34,235 bases of DNA from NCBI RefSeq assembly GCF_002087075.1, contig NZ_MWSM01000056.1, positions 1 through 34,235 of the forward strand, in the 5' to 3' direction. The stretch comes from Streptococcus pseudopneumoniae ATCC BAA-960 = CCUG 49455. Lineage in GTDB: Bacteria; Bacillota; Bacilli; Lactobacillales; Streptococcaceae. A program made the translations under genes and the position numbers. The notes under the pieces are model-generated. The model searched no databases. It was not told the DNA's origin and saw only the letters and a list, made by a program, of their open reading frames with translations. Positions 16,692 to 25,952 of the stretch are shown here, one piece after another (position 1 is the first letter of the stretch; every line of letters starts with the position of its first letter).

Positions 16692-18425
16692 TTAATCAAA
16701 ATTAACGTATTCTTTTTGAAGTTCAAGAACTTCTTCCATTGTTGAGCATTCTGTAAGGGCACGGTTTGCGTACTCTTCCATCTTAGCTGTGTCGAGTTTC
16801 TTCATCAAGCTGCGTGTACGAAGTACAGATGTTGCTGACATAGAGAACTCATCCAAGCCCATTCCGACAAGCAGTGGAACAGCTGTTTGGTCACCAGCCA
16901 TCTCACCACACATACCAGCCCATTTACCTTCAGCGTGAGCTGCCTTGATAACGTTGTTGATCAAGCGAAGGATTGATGGGTTATATGGTTGGTAAAGGTA
17001 TGAAACTTGTTCGTTCATACGGTCTGCTGCCATTGTATATTGGATCAAGTCGTTTGTACCAATTGAGAAGAAGTCAACTTCTTTAGCAAATTGGTCTGCA
17101 AGCATAGCCGCTGCAGGAATCTCGATCATGATACCAACTTGAATGTTATCCGCAACTGCAACACCTTCAGCAAGAAGGTTTGCTTTTTCTTCATCAAAGA
17201 CTGCTTTCGCTGCACGGAATTCTTTCAAGAGCGCAACCATTGGGAACATGATACGCAATTGACCGTGAACAGACGCACGAAGAAGAGCACGGATTTGTGT
17301 GCGGAACATAGCATCTCCAGTCTCAGAGATAGAGATACGAAGAGCACGGAATCCAAGGAATGGGTTCATTTCGTGAGGCATATCGAAGTAAGGAAGTTCC
17401 TTATCTCCACCGATATCCATTGTACGAACGACAACAGGTTTACCGTTCATTCCTTCAAGAACAGCCTTGTATGCTTCATACTGCTCATCTTCAGTTGGGA
17501 AGTCTTGAGAATCCATGTACAAGAACTCTGTACGGTAAAGTCCAACAGCTTCTGCACCGTTGTTGTTAACACCTTCAACGTCTTTTGGAGTACCAATATT
17601 GGCAGCCAACTCGAAGTGTTTACCGTCAGCAGTCACTGTTTGAGCATCTTTCAAAAGTGCCCATTCAGCTTTTTGTTTCGCATAGGCTTCACCAGCTGCT
17701 TTAAATTCTGCCGCTTGTTCATCTGTTGGGTTGATAATCACTTCTCCAGTGATCCCGTTAACAGCAAGGATGTCACCGTCTTTAACGATTTCAGTGATGT
17801 TGTTTGTACCTAATACAGCAGCAATTTCAAGTGTACGTGCCATGATAGCTGAGTGGCTTGTACGTCCACCAATGTTGGTTACAAAAGCTTTTACAAAGTT
17901 TTTGTCCAATTGAGCTGTATCTGAAGGAGTCAAGTCATGCGCAATCACAATCACTTCTTCATTGATAGAAGCTGGGTTTGGCAATTTTTTACCAAGAAGG
18001 TTTGCCAATACACGTTTTGTCACGTCGCGGATATCCGCTGCGCGTTCTTGCATGTATGGGTTGTCTTCCATGCCTTCAAAGATAGTGATAAACATATCTG
18101 TAACTTCTTTCAGACCTGCTTCTGCATTCACTTTCTTCGCACGGATAGTTTCCTTGATTTGGCTGATCATTTCTGGGTCAGCAAGAACCATTAAGTGAGC
18201 ATCAAAAACTTGAGCTGCTTCTTCACCGAGCGTACCTACTGCTTTCTCGCGAATAACAGAAAGCTCGTCTTGTGATGCCTGTAGAGCGGCATCAAGGCGA
18301 GCTTCTTCTGCGTTTGTATCTTCGACTGTAATAGTCTCAAATGACAAATCCGGCTGAACGAGTAGATATGCTTTTGCAACTGCAACACCGTCAGATGCTG
18401 CGATTCCTTTAAGCATTTCTGTCAT
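16692..18425 (-). CDS. ptsI: PTS enzyme I (phosphoenolpyruvate-protein phosphotransferase)
   Basis: Enzyme I takes phosphate from phosphoenolpyruvate and passes it to HPr, feeding every PTS sugar system, here including LacF/LacE and DhaM. The 577-residue length is normal. The phosphorylated His191 lies in [12 protein letters not shown]. The C-terminal barrel shows the [20 protein letters not shown] and catalytic MCGEMAGD blocks. It lies 5 bp after ptsH and ends at a strong terminator. The ORF is read through by long antisense open frames, which are shadows. Confidence 0.98.
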   Translation of the reverse strand: MTEMLKGIAASDGVAVAKAYLLVQPDLSFETITVEDTNAEEARLDAALQASQDELSVIREKAVGTLGEEAAQVFDAHLMVLADPEMISQIKETIRAKKVNAEAGLKEVTDMFITIFEGMEDNPYMQERAADIRDVTKRVLANLLGKKLPNPASINEEVIVIAHDLTPSDTAQLDKNFVKAFVTNIGGRTSHSAIMARTLEIAAVLGTNNITEIVKDGDILAVNGITGEVIINPTDEQAAEFKAAGEAYAKQKAEWALLKDAQTVTADGKHFELAANIGTPKDVEGVNNNGAEAVGLYRTEFLYMDSQDFPTEDEQYEAYKAVLEGMNGKPVVVRTMDIGGDKELPYFDMPHEMNPFLGFRALRISISETGDAMFRTQIRALLRASVHGQLRIMFPMVALLKEFRAAKAVFDEEKANLLAEGVAVADNIQVGIMIEIPAAAMLADQFAKEVDFFSIGTNDLIQYTMAADRMNEQVSYLYQPYNPSILRLINNVIKAAHAEGKWAGMCGEMAGDQTAVPLLVGMGLDEFSMSATSVLRTRSLMKKLDTAKMEEYANRALTECSTMEEVLELQKEYVNFD

Positions 18426-18430
18426 TTCCC

Positions 18431-18694
18431 TTATGCCAATCCTTCTTTTTCCATTGTTTCTGAGATTGCAGCGATAGCGTCATCTGCATCTGCACCTTCA
18501 GCTGAGATAGTTACGTCAGCACCTTGGCCAACACCAAGACTCATAACACCCATAATTGATTTAAGGTTAACTGATTTACCTTTGTACTCAAGAGTGATAT
18601 CTGAAGCAAATTTGCTAGCAGTTTGTACCAACAATGTTGCTGGACGTGCGTGAATACCTGTTTCTGCCACTACGTGGAAATCTTTAGAAGCCAT
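18431..18694 (-). CDS. ptsH: HPr phosphocarrier protein
   Basis: HPr of 87 residues. His15 in [12 protein letters not shown] receives phosphate from enzyme I. Ser46 in [11 protein letters not shown] is the target of HPr kinase, and the Ser46-phosphate form is the partner of CcpA in catabolite repression. That matters here because cre palindromes occur in the lac promoters downstream in this window. AAAGGAG precedes the ATG by 8 bases. Confidence 0.98.
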   Translation of the reverse strand: MASKDFHVVAETGIHARPATLLVQTASKFASDITLEYKGKSVNLKSIMGVMSLGVGQGADVTISAEGADADDAIAAISETMEKEGLA

Positions 18695-18757
18695 AGTTTG
18701 ACTCTCCTTTTGTTCTTTCTTTTTTTGAGTTATATGTGATAACCCTTACAATTTAGT

Positions 18758-18786
18758 ATTATACCATCTTCTAGGATTTTTTTCAA
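18758..18786 (-). promoter_or_regulatory. ptsHI promoter
   Basis: On the minus strand TTGAAA (18781-18786), a 17-bp spacer, and TGG-TATAAT (18758-18763). A strong, extended promoter with a leader of about 55 nt. Confidence 0.8.
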
Positions 18787-18918
18787 GCATTTTCTGGATT
18801 TTCCTTCAATTTCCTTTCAGATAACTTGCTGAAAATCTTCTATCCTAGATAACAAAACACAGGATATAGTTTCTTTAAAAACAATTTATAGGATAATCAT
18901 TGCTATTTCACAATACAA

Positions 18919-18976
18919 ACACTATATATTGTGTTTATATATAAAAACAACAAAAGAACACCACTATATTTAGTTC
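18919..18976 (+). promoter_or_regulatory. Tandem NrdR boxes upstream of nrdHE
   Basis: ACACTATATATTGTGT at 18919-18934 fits the NrdR consensus (acaCwAtATaTwGtgt) in every defined position. A weaker second box, CCACTATATTTAGTTC, lies at 18961-18976. Starts are 42 bp apart, four helical turns, so the repressor could sit on one face of the DNA. The second box ends 6 bp before the -35. Confidence 0.85.
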
Positions 18977-18982
18977 AAATCA

Positions 18983-19010
18983 TTGACAAAATTTTATTTT
19001 CTGATATACT
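18983..19010 (+). promoter_or_regulatory. nrdHE promoter
   Basis: Consensus TTGACA at 18983-18988, a 16-bp spacer and TATACT at 19005-19010. Confidence 0.85.
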
Positions 19011-19044
19011 AAGATAGTATTAAATTTTGAAGAGGAGTTACACA

Positions 19045-19263
19045 ATGGTAACCGTTTATTCTAAAAACAATTGTGTCCAATGTAAAATGACCAAGCGTTT
19101 CTTGGACAGTAATAATGTCTCTTATCGTGAAATCAATCTTGATGAGCAACCTGAGTACGTCGATCAAGTTAAAGAGCTCGGTTTTAGCGCAGCTCCTGTT
19201 ATCCAAACACCAACTGAAGTCTTTTCAGGTTTCCAACCAGGAAAACTGAAACAATTAGCATAA
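19045..19263 (+). CDS. nrdH: Glutaredoxin-like NrdH redoxin
   Basis: NrdH supplies electrons to the class Ib ribonucleotide reductase NrdEF. From the ATG at 19045 it has 72 residues with the redox pair Cys10 and Cys13 in NNCVQCKMTK, and the usual SAAPVIQT and FSGFQPGKL blocks. I chose this start because AGGAG lies 7-11 bases ahead; an upstream frame opening at 19027 lacks a ribosome site. nrdI, the flavodoxin often found with this cluster, is not in the window. Confidence 0.96.
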   Translation: MVTVYSKNNCVQCKMTKRFLDSNNVSYREINLDEQPEYVDQVKELGFSAAPVIQTPTEVFSGFQPGKLKQLA

Positions 19264-19343
19264 TCTTAGTACATCATCCAGAAGAAACTGCTTTTAGGGC
19301 TAACTTAGAAGCCTTTCTTTTGTAATTAGATAAGGGAAATTTT

Positions 19344-21503
19344 ATGGGATTAAAACATCTTGAAGACGTGACTTACTTCCGTCTTAATAACGAAATTAAC
19401 CGTCCTGTTAATGGACAAATCATGCTTCATAAAGATAAGGAAGCCTTGGATGCTTTCTTTAAAGAAAATGTAGTTCCAAACACTATGGTTTTTGATTCAA
19501 TCAAAGACAAAATCAATTACCTCATTGAACACAACTACATCGAAACAGCCTTTATCAAGAAATACCGTCCAGAGTTCTTGGAAGAATTGGCTCAATTTAT
19601 CAAAGACCAAAACTTCCAATTCAAGTCATTCATGGCAGCTTATAAATTTTACAATCAATATGCCTTAAAGACTAATGACGGTGAATACTATCTTGAAAAT
19701 ATGGAAGACCGTGTCTTCTTCAACGCCCTTTATTTCGCTGATGGGAATGAAGCTGTTGCAATCGATATTGCCAATGAAATCATCCACCAACGCTACCAGC
19801 CTGCTACTCCTTCCTTCTTGAATGCTGGACGTGCTCGTCGTGGGGAGTTGGTATCTTGTTTCCTAATCCAAGTGACGGATGATATGAACTCTATCGGGCG
19901 TTCTATCAACTCAGCTCTTCAACTTTCACGTATTGGTGGTGGTGTGGGAATTACCCTCAGCAACCTTCGTGAAGCTGGTGCACCTATCAAAGGCTATGAA
20001 GGAGCTGCTTCAGGTGTCGTTCCTGTTATGAAGCTTTTTGAAGACAGCTTCTCTTACTCCAACCAATTGGGGCAACGTCAAGGTGCCGGCGTTGTCTACC
20101 TCAACGTCTTTCACCCAGATATCATCGCTTTCCTTTCAACTAAGAAAGAAAACGCTGATGAAAAAGTACGTGTCAAGACTCTATCACTTGGTGTTGTAGT
20201 ACCTGATAAATTCTACGAATTGGCTCGTAAAAATGAAGAAATGTACCTCTTCAGCCCTTACTCTGTAGAAAAAGAATACGGTGTGCCATTCAATTACATC
20301 GACATTACTGAAAAATACGATGAATTGGTCGCAAATCCAAATATTCGCAAGACAAAAATCAAGGCGCGGGATTTGGAAACTGAAATCTCTAAATTGCAAC
20401 AAGAGTCTGGCTATCCTTATGTAGTCAACATCGATACGGCTAACCGTGCAAATCCTGTTGATGGAAAGATTATCATGAGTAACTTGTGTTCTGAGATTCT
20501 TCAAGTTCAAGAACCAAGCTTGATCAACGATGCTCAAGAATTCCTTCAAATGGGAACAGATGTTTCATGTAACCTGGGTTCAACCAACGTGGTTAACATG
20601 ATGACTTCACCTGATTTTGGTCGTTCTATCCGTGCTATGGTTCGTGCCCTTACTTTCGTTACAGATAGTTCACATATCGTAGCTGTACCAACGATTGACC
20701 ATGGAAATAGCCAAGCCCACACCTTTGGTCTCGGTGCCATGGGACTGCACAGCTACCTTGCCCAACAACTCATTGAATATGGTTCACCTGAGTCTGTTGA
20801 ATTTACAAGCATCTACTTTATGCTTATGAACTACTGGACCTTGGTAGAGTCAAACAATATTGCACGTGAACGTGGTATTACCTTCCACAACTTTGAAAAA
20901 TCAGACTATGCTAACGGAAGTTACTTTGACAAGTATGTAACTGGTGAATTTGTTCCAAAATCAGACCGTGTTAAAGAACTCTTCAAAGATGTCTTTATCC
21001 CTGGTGCTGCTGATTGGGCTGAACTTCGCGACAAGGTTCAAGCAGATGGTCTTTACCACCAAAATCGCCTTGCTGTAGCGCCAAATGGTTCTATCAGCTA
21101 TATCAACGACGTTTCTGCTTCTATCCACCCGATTACGCAACGTATCGAAGAACGCCAAGAGAAGAAAATTGGTAAAATCTACTACCCTGCTGCTGGCTTG
21201 TCTACAGAAACCATTCCTTACTACACTTCTGCCTACGATATGGATATGCGTAAAGTCATCGATGTTTACGCTGCTGCGACTGAACACGTGGATCAAGGAC
21301 TTTCACTCACCCTCTTCATGCGCAGTGACATTCCAAAAGGCCTTTACGAATGGAAGAGGGAAAATAAACAAACGACACGTGACTTGTCCATCCTTCGGAA
21401 CTATGCCTTTAACAAGGGAATCAAGTCTATCTACTACGTCCGCACCTTTACAGATGACGGTGGAGAAGTCGGTGCCAACCAATGTGAAAGCTGTGTGATT
21501 TAG
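19344..21503 (+). CDS. nrdE: Class Ib ribonucleoside-diphosphate reductase, alpha subunit
   Basis: NrdE reduces ribonucleoside diphosphates to deoxyribonucleotides using a radical from NrdF. The 719-residue length is typical. Visible active-site features are the first redox Cys in ELVSCFLIQV, the NLCSEI thiyl-radical segment, and the C-terminal CESCVI tail that takes electrons from NrdH. The N-terminus lacks the ATP-cone of class Ia enzymes, as class Ib enzymes do. It follows nrdH by 80 bp; a weak hairpin lies in the gap, so nrdH and nrdE share a promoter. Confidence 0.98.
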   Translation: MGLKHLEDVTYFRLNNEINRPVNGQIMLHKDKEALDAFFKENVVPNTMVFDSIKDKINYLIEHNYIETAFIKKYRPEFLEELAQFIKDQNFQFKSFMAAYKFYNQYALKTNDGEYYLENMEDRVFFNALYFADGNEAVAIDIANEIIHQRYQPATPSFLNAGRARRGELVSCFLIQVTDDMNSIGRSINSALQLSRIGGGVGITLSNLREAGAPIKGYEGAASGVVPVMKLFEDSFSYSNQLGQRQGAGVVYLNVFHPDIIAFLSTKKENADEKVRVKTLSLGVVVPDKFYELARKNEEMYLFSPYSVEKEYGVPFNYIDITEKYDELVANPNIRKTKIKARDLETEISKLQQESGYPYVVNIDTANRANPVDGKIIMSNLCSEILQVQEPSLINDAQEFLQMGTDVSCNLGSTNVVNMMTSPDFGRSIRAMVRALTFVTDSSHIVAVPTIDHGNSQAHTFGLGAMGLHSYLAQQLIEYGSPESVEFTSIYFMLMNYWTLVESNNIARERGITFHNFEKSDYANGSYFDKYVTGEFVPKSDRVKELFKDVFIPGAADWAELRDKVQADGLYHQNRLAVAPNGSISYINDVSASIHPITQRIEERQEKKIGKIYYPAAGLSTETIPYYTSAYDMDMRKVIDVYAAATEHVDQGLSLTLFMRSDIPKGLYEWKRENKQTTRDLSILRNYAFNKGIKSIYYVRTFTDDGGEVGANQCESCVI

Positions 21504-21590
21504 TTTCTAGCATAGAAACACTATTTTTCCCTAAGCAGCACTGATAAAATCAAATCTACTATGTCATAACATAATTTATGTAACATTTTA

Positions 21591-21612
21591 AAAGTCGGGA
21601 TTCCGACTTTTT
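21591..21612 (+). terminator. Terminator after nrdE
   Basis: AAAGTCGG pairs with CCGACTTT around a short loop, ending in TTTTT. It separates nrdE from nrdF. Confidence 0.8.
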
Positions 21613-21634
21613 GTGCGATACTCCTATAGAATTA

Positions 21635-21643
21635 TGGTAAAAT
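21635..21643 (+). promoter_or_regulatory. nrdF promoter (extended -10)
   Basis: TGG-TAAAAT at 21635-21643 gives an extended -10 between the nrdE terminator and nrdF. No good -35 is seen at 17 bp, and no NrdR box is obvious. Confidence 0.5.
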
Positions 21644-21690
21644 AGAAATCATTGTGAGTTCGCAATACTAAACACAGAAAGAGATTTCAA

Positions 21691-22653
21691 ATGGAAACTT
21701 ACTATAAAGCCATTAACTGGAATGCCATCGAAGATGTCATCGACAAATCAACTTGGGAAAAGCTGACAGAGCAATTCTGGCTCGATACACGTATTCCCTT
21801 GTCAAATGACTTGGATGACTGGAGAAAGCTATCTAACAAAGAGAAAGACTTGGTCGGAAAAGTTTTTGGTGGTTTAACCCTTCTCGACACTATGCAATCT
21901 GAAACTGGGGTTCAAGCCCTTCGCGCAGATATCCGTACACCACATGAGGAAGCTGTTTTCAATAACATCCAATTTATGGAATCTGTTCACGCTAAATCTT
22001 ACTCATCAATCTTCTCTACCTTGAATACTAAGGCTGAGATTGAAGAAATTTTCGAATGGACCAATACCAATCCTTACCTACAAAAGAAGGCTGAGATTGT
22101 CAACGAAATCTACCTAAACGGTAGCCCACTTGAAAAGAAAGTTGCTAGCGTTTTCCTCGAAACCTTCCTCTTCTATTCAGGTTTCTTCACTCCCCTCTAC
22201 TATCTTGGTAACAACAAACTTGCCAACGTTGCGGAAATCATCAAATTGATTATTCGTGATGAATCTGTTCACGGAACCTACATTGGTTACAAATTCCAAC
22301 TTGGTTTCAATGAATTACCTGAAGAAGAGCAAGAAAAGCTAAAAGAATGGATGTACGACCTGCTCTATACTCTTTATGAAAATGAAGAAGGCTACACAGA
22401 GAGTCTTTATGACGGTGTTGGTTGGACTGAAGAGGTTAAAACCTTCCTTCGCTACAATGCCAATAAAGCTCTCATGAACATGGGACAAGATCCACTTTTC
22501 CCAGATTCAGCTGAAGATGTCAACCCAATCGTTATGAACGGTATTTCAACAGGAACTTCCAACCATGACTTCTTCTCTCAAGTCGGAAATGGTTACCTTC
22601 TTGGTGAAGTTGAAGCCATGCAAGATGATGACTACAACTACGGTTTGGACTAA
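21691..22653 (+). CDS. nrdF: Class Ib ribonucleoside-diphosphate reductase, beta subunit
   Basis: NrdF holds the dimanganese or diiron centre and tyrosyl radical that start catalysis in NrdE. The 320-residue protein shows ESVHAKSYS and RDESVHGTYIGYKF, the two Glu-x-x-His metal-ligand blocks. Unlike nrdE, it has its own promoter after a terminator, so the two subunits can be set separately. The TAA stop codon at 22651-22653 is formed by the first three bases of a BOX element, so the C-terminal end of the protein abuts repeat DNA. Confidence 0.97.
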   Translation: METYYKAINWNAIEDVIDKSTWEKLTEQFWLDTRIPLSNDLDDWRKLSNKEKDLVGKVFGGLTLLDTMQSETGVQALRADIRTPHEEAVFNNIQFMESVHAKSYSSIFSTLNTKAEIEEIFEWTNTNPYLQKKAEIVNEIYLNGSPLEKKVASVFLETFLFYSGFFTPLYYLGNNKLANVAEIIKLIIRDESVHGTYIGYKFQLGFNELPEEEQEKLKEWMYDLLYTLYENEEGYTESLYDGVGWTEEVKTFLRYNANKALMNMGQDPLFPDSAEDVNPIVMNGISTGTSNHDFFSQVGNGYLLGEVEAMQDDDYNYGLD

Positions 22654-22804
22654 TACTCTTCGAAAATCTCTTCAAACCACGTCAGCTTCGCCTTGCCGTA
22701 GATATGATCACTGACTTCGTCAGTCTTATCTACAACCTCAAAACTGTGTTTTGAGCAACCTGCGGCTAGCTTCCTAGTTTGCTCTTTGATTTTCATTGAG
22801 TATA
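22651..22804. repeat. BOX element (complete), overlapping the nrdF stop codon
   Basis: A 154-bp copy in the reverse orientation to the one at 16477, from TAATACTCTTCGAAAATC to CATTGAGTATAA. It includes the boxA core GTCAGCTTCGCCTTGCC and the inner GACTTCGTCAGTC stem. An apparent 66-residue minus-strand ORF here is only the translated repeat. Confidence 0.93.
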
Positions 22805-22864
22805 ATTCTCCACCACTCTCAATCATCAAAAAGTAAACTAGAAACAACAAAATAATAACTTAAT

Positions 22865-22904
22865 AAAAATATCGAAAGTTTTGAAAACAAACCTCGATAT
22901 TTTT
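22865..22904 (+). terminator. Hairpin after nrdF, before lacR
   Basis: AAAAATATCGA and TCGATATTTTT form an 11-bp perfect stem with T-runs beyond. It is likely the nrdF terminator. Confidence 0.7.
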
Positions 22905-22962
22905 GTTTTTGTTTTATTTTGTTGTTTTTGTATTTGAATGATGAGCTAGTTTATGGTAAGAT
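22900..22962 (+). promoter_or_regulatory. lacR promoter and TTTTTGTTTT-rich operator region
   Basis: TTGAAT at 22934-22939, a 17-bp spacer and TAAGAT at 22957-22962 (extended by TGG) form the promoter. Just upstream, at 22900-22931, are repeated TTTTTGTTTT/TTTTGTTG blocks. These resemble the TGTTT-TTTTGTT sites bound by LacR/DeoR-family repressors, so lacR may control itself. Confidence 0.55.
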
Positions 22963-22986
22963 AGTAGTAGGAAACGAGGTGATAAT

Positions 22987-23748
22987 ATGCTCAAACAAGA
23001 AAAATTAACCAAAATTTTAGAGACAGTAAATAGTAAAGGAACCATAACGGTTAAACAGATTATGGATGAAATAGCCGTTTCAGATATGACTGCAAGGCGC
23101 TATTTACAGGAATTAGCTGATAAAGATTTGCTGATTCGTGTGCATGGTGGAGCTGAAAAACTTCGAACCAACTCCCTTTTGACTAATGAGCGATCAAATA
23201 TTGAAAAACAAGCCCTCCAAACGGCAGAAAAACAAGAAATAGCCCGTTTTGCAGACAGTCTAGTAGAAGAAAGAGAAACTATTTTTATTGGACCAGGAAC
23301 AACATTAGAATTTTTTGCGCGTGAGTTACCTATTGACAATATCCGCGTCGTGACCAACAGTCTACCTGTTTTTCTGATTTTAAGCGAACGAAAATTAACA
23401 GATTTGATTTTAATAGGTGGAAATTATCGCGAAATTACAGGTGCTTTTGTTGGCACATTGACCCTACAAAATCTCTCTAATCTCCAATTTTCTAAAGCTT
23501 TCGTTAGCTGTAATGGTATTCAAAACGGAGCTCTAGCTACTTTTAGCGAGGAAGAGGGAGAGGCTCAACGCATCGCTTTAAATAATTCTAATAAAAAATA
23601 TTTACTCGCAGATCATAGTAAGTTCAATAAGTTTGATTTTTATACTTTTTATAATGTATCAAATCTTGATACTATTGTTTCAGATTCTAAACTAAGTGAT
23701 TCAATCCTTTTTGAGCTATCTAAACTTACTAAAGTCATCAAGCCTTAA
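22987..23748 (+). CDS. lacR: Lactose phosphotransferase repressor LacR (DeoR family)
   Basis: LacR represses the tagatose-6-phosphate pathway and is released by tagatose-6-phosphate. This 253-residue protein has the DeoR N-terminal helix-turn-helix, VKQIMDEIAVSDMTARRYLQELA (about residues 18-40). The effector domain has the IGPGTTLEFFA phosphosugar loop and a D-H-S-K-F block near the end. GAGGTG precedes the ATG. It faces the lac operon and converges with it at a shared terminator. DeoR proteins are similar to one another; position makes lacR the best name. Confidence 0.9.
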   Translation: MLKQEKLTKILETVNSKGTITVKQIMDEIAVSDMTARRYLQELADKDLLIRVHGGAEKLRTNSLLTNERSNIEKQALQTAEKQEIARFADSLVEERETIFIGPGTTLEFFARELPIDNIRVVTNSLPVFLILSERKLTDLILIGGNYREITGAFVGTLTLQNLSNLQFSKAFVSCNGIQNGALATFSEEEGEAQRIALNNSNKKYLLADHSKFNKFDFYTFYNVSNLDTIVSDSKLSDSILFELSKLTKVIKP

Positions 23749-23804
23749 TAAACCTGAAAGATTCTGGGTAACAACTCAATTTCAGAAGTAAATCTTCCCA
23801 CAAT

Positions 23805-23852
23805 AAAACGCATAGTATCAAGTTTTTTCAACACCTGATATTATGCGTTTTT
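23805..23852. terminator. Bidirectional terminator between lacR and the lac operon
   Basis: AAAACGCATA-GTATCA pairs with TGATAT-TATGCGTTTT, followed by T on the plus strand and TTTTATTG on the minus strand. It suits both converging transcripts. Confidence 0.75.
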
Positions 23853-23879
23853 CTGCGTTAAAAACTTTTTGCCCAATTG

Positions 23880-23967
23880 CTTTATCTGCCACCTCAAAGC
23901 TATGCATTGAGAAATCTGCGACTCGCTTCCTAGTTTAAATTTGCTCTTTGATGTTCATTGAGTATAA
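23880..23967. repeat. Degenerate partial BOX element (boxC plus part of boxB)
   Basis: The block from TTATCTGCCACCTCAAAGC to CATTGAGTATAA follows the BOX copy at 22651 but has several changes and lacks boxA. Confidence 0.8.
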
Positions 23968-24032
23968 GCAACGTGATTAGATAAGAATTTTGCAGCGTAC
24001 TAAATATAAGATTTAACTTTTTTGGAAATTGC

Positions 24033-24290
24033 TTATGATTGTTGAAACGGCATAAAATCTGAATCAAAGGAGATAGTATCCCGTTCTTCAGGATTGATAA
24101 CATTTAAAAATAAATTTTTAAATTCTTCCAGCTCATAATCTGAATGACAAATCCATTCTTTACCGGTCGAGACATACCATTTCCCAAGGCTTTTCAGTTC
24201 TTCATTCGTCAAACACGGTATTTGAGAACATTTATCAAAATTGATAATATAAACTTTTTCATAAATTGATTGGATAAAATCTTTGAACAT
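24033..24290 (-). CDS. Unknown 85-residue protein at the end of the lac operon
   Basis: I do not recognise this protein. It is small, acidic and likely soluble, starting MFKDFIQSIYEKVYI and ending DSDFMPFQQS. An N-terminal half with NEELKSLGKWYVSTGKEWICHSDYELEEF has the look of a SMI1/KNR4-type or immunity-like fold, but this is weak. A GAGGTAAAAG ribosome site stands before the ATG. It starts 41 bp after the lacG stop codon, so it is the last gene of the lactose transcript. Confidence 0.65.
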   Translation of the reverse strand: MFKDFIQSIYEKVYIINFDKCSQIPCLTNEELKSLGKWYVSTGKEWICHSDYELEEFKNLFLNVINPEERDTISFDSDFMPFQQS

Positions 24291-24331
24291 CTTTTACCTC
24301 ACTAAAATTCTATATCTAATGACTCATTCTA

Positions 24332-25747
<1,416 letters not shown>

Positions 25748-25772
25748 CTATTTCTTGATTTAAATAAAGTAA

Positions 25773-25944
25773 AAGTGAGAGGAGAGGAGTCAGTGAGCCA
25801 TCCTTCTCCATCTCACTTCTTGTACCAAGTCACCGAATTGTGACATGAGGAGGTAAAAACGATATCTTTTTACCGACGAATTAATAAGGCGATTAGGAAA
25901 TTCGCCATAGCGATTTCCGTAACGATGGGAGACTGTTTCACAGT
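25773..25944 (-). other. Hairpin cluster in the lacE-lacG spacer
   Basis: Five inverted repeats in about 170 bp: AAGTGAGA/TCTCACTT (25773-25818, longer with GGAGA/TCTCC pairing), GTCAC/GTGAC (25829-25844), GGTAAAAA/TTTTTACC (25852-25874), GGCGA/TCGCC (25888-25906) and ACTGT/ACAGT (25932-25944). The one nearest lacG is followed by a T-rich stretch on the transcribed strand and may act as a partial terminator. Confidence 0.65.
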
Positions 25945-25952
25945 TCCTAGCC

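Noticed and set aside
17091..17813. 240-residue plus-strand open frame antisense to ptsI
   Set aside because: It is the mirror of a strongly biased, highly expressed gene; Cys/Phe/Ser-rich composition and lack of a ribosome site mark it as a shadow.
20184..20549. 121-residue antisense frame in nrdE
   Set aside because: Shadow of nrdE; no ribosome site or family.
22650..22850. 66-residue minus-strand frame over the BOX element
   Set aside because: The residues are the translated BOX repeat; the same false protein recurs wherever BOX occurs.
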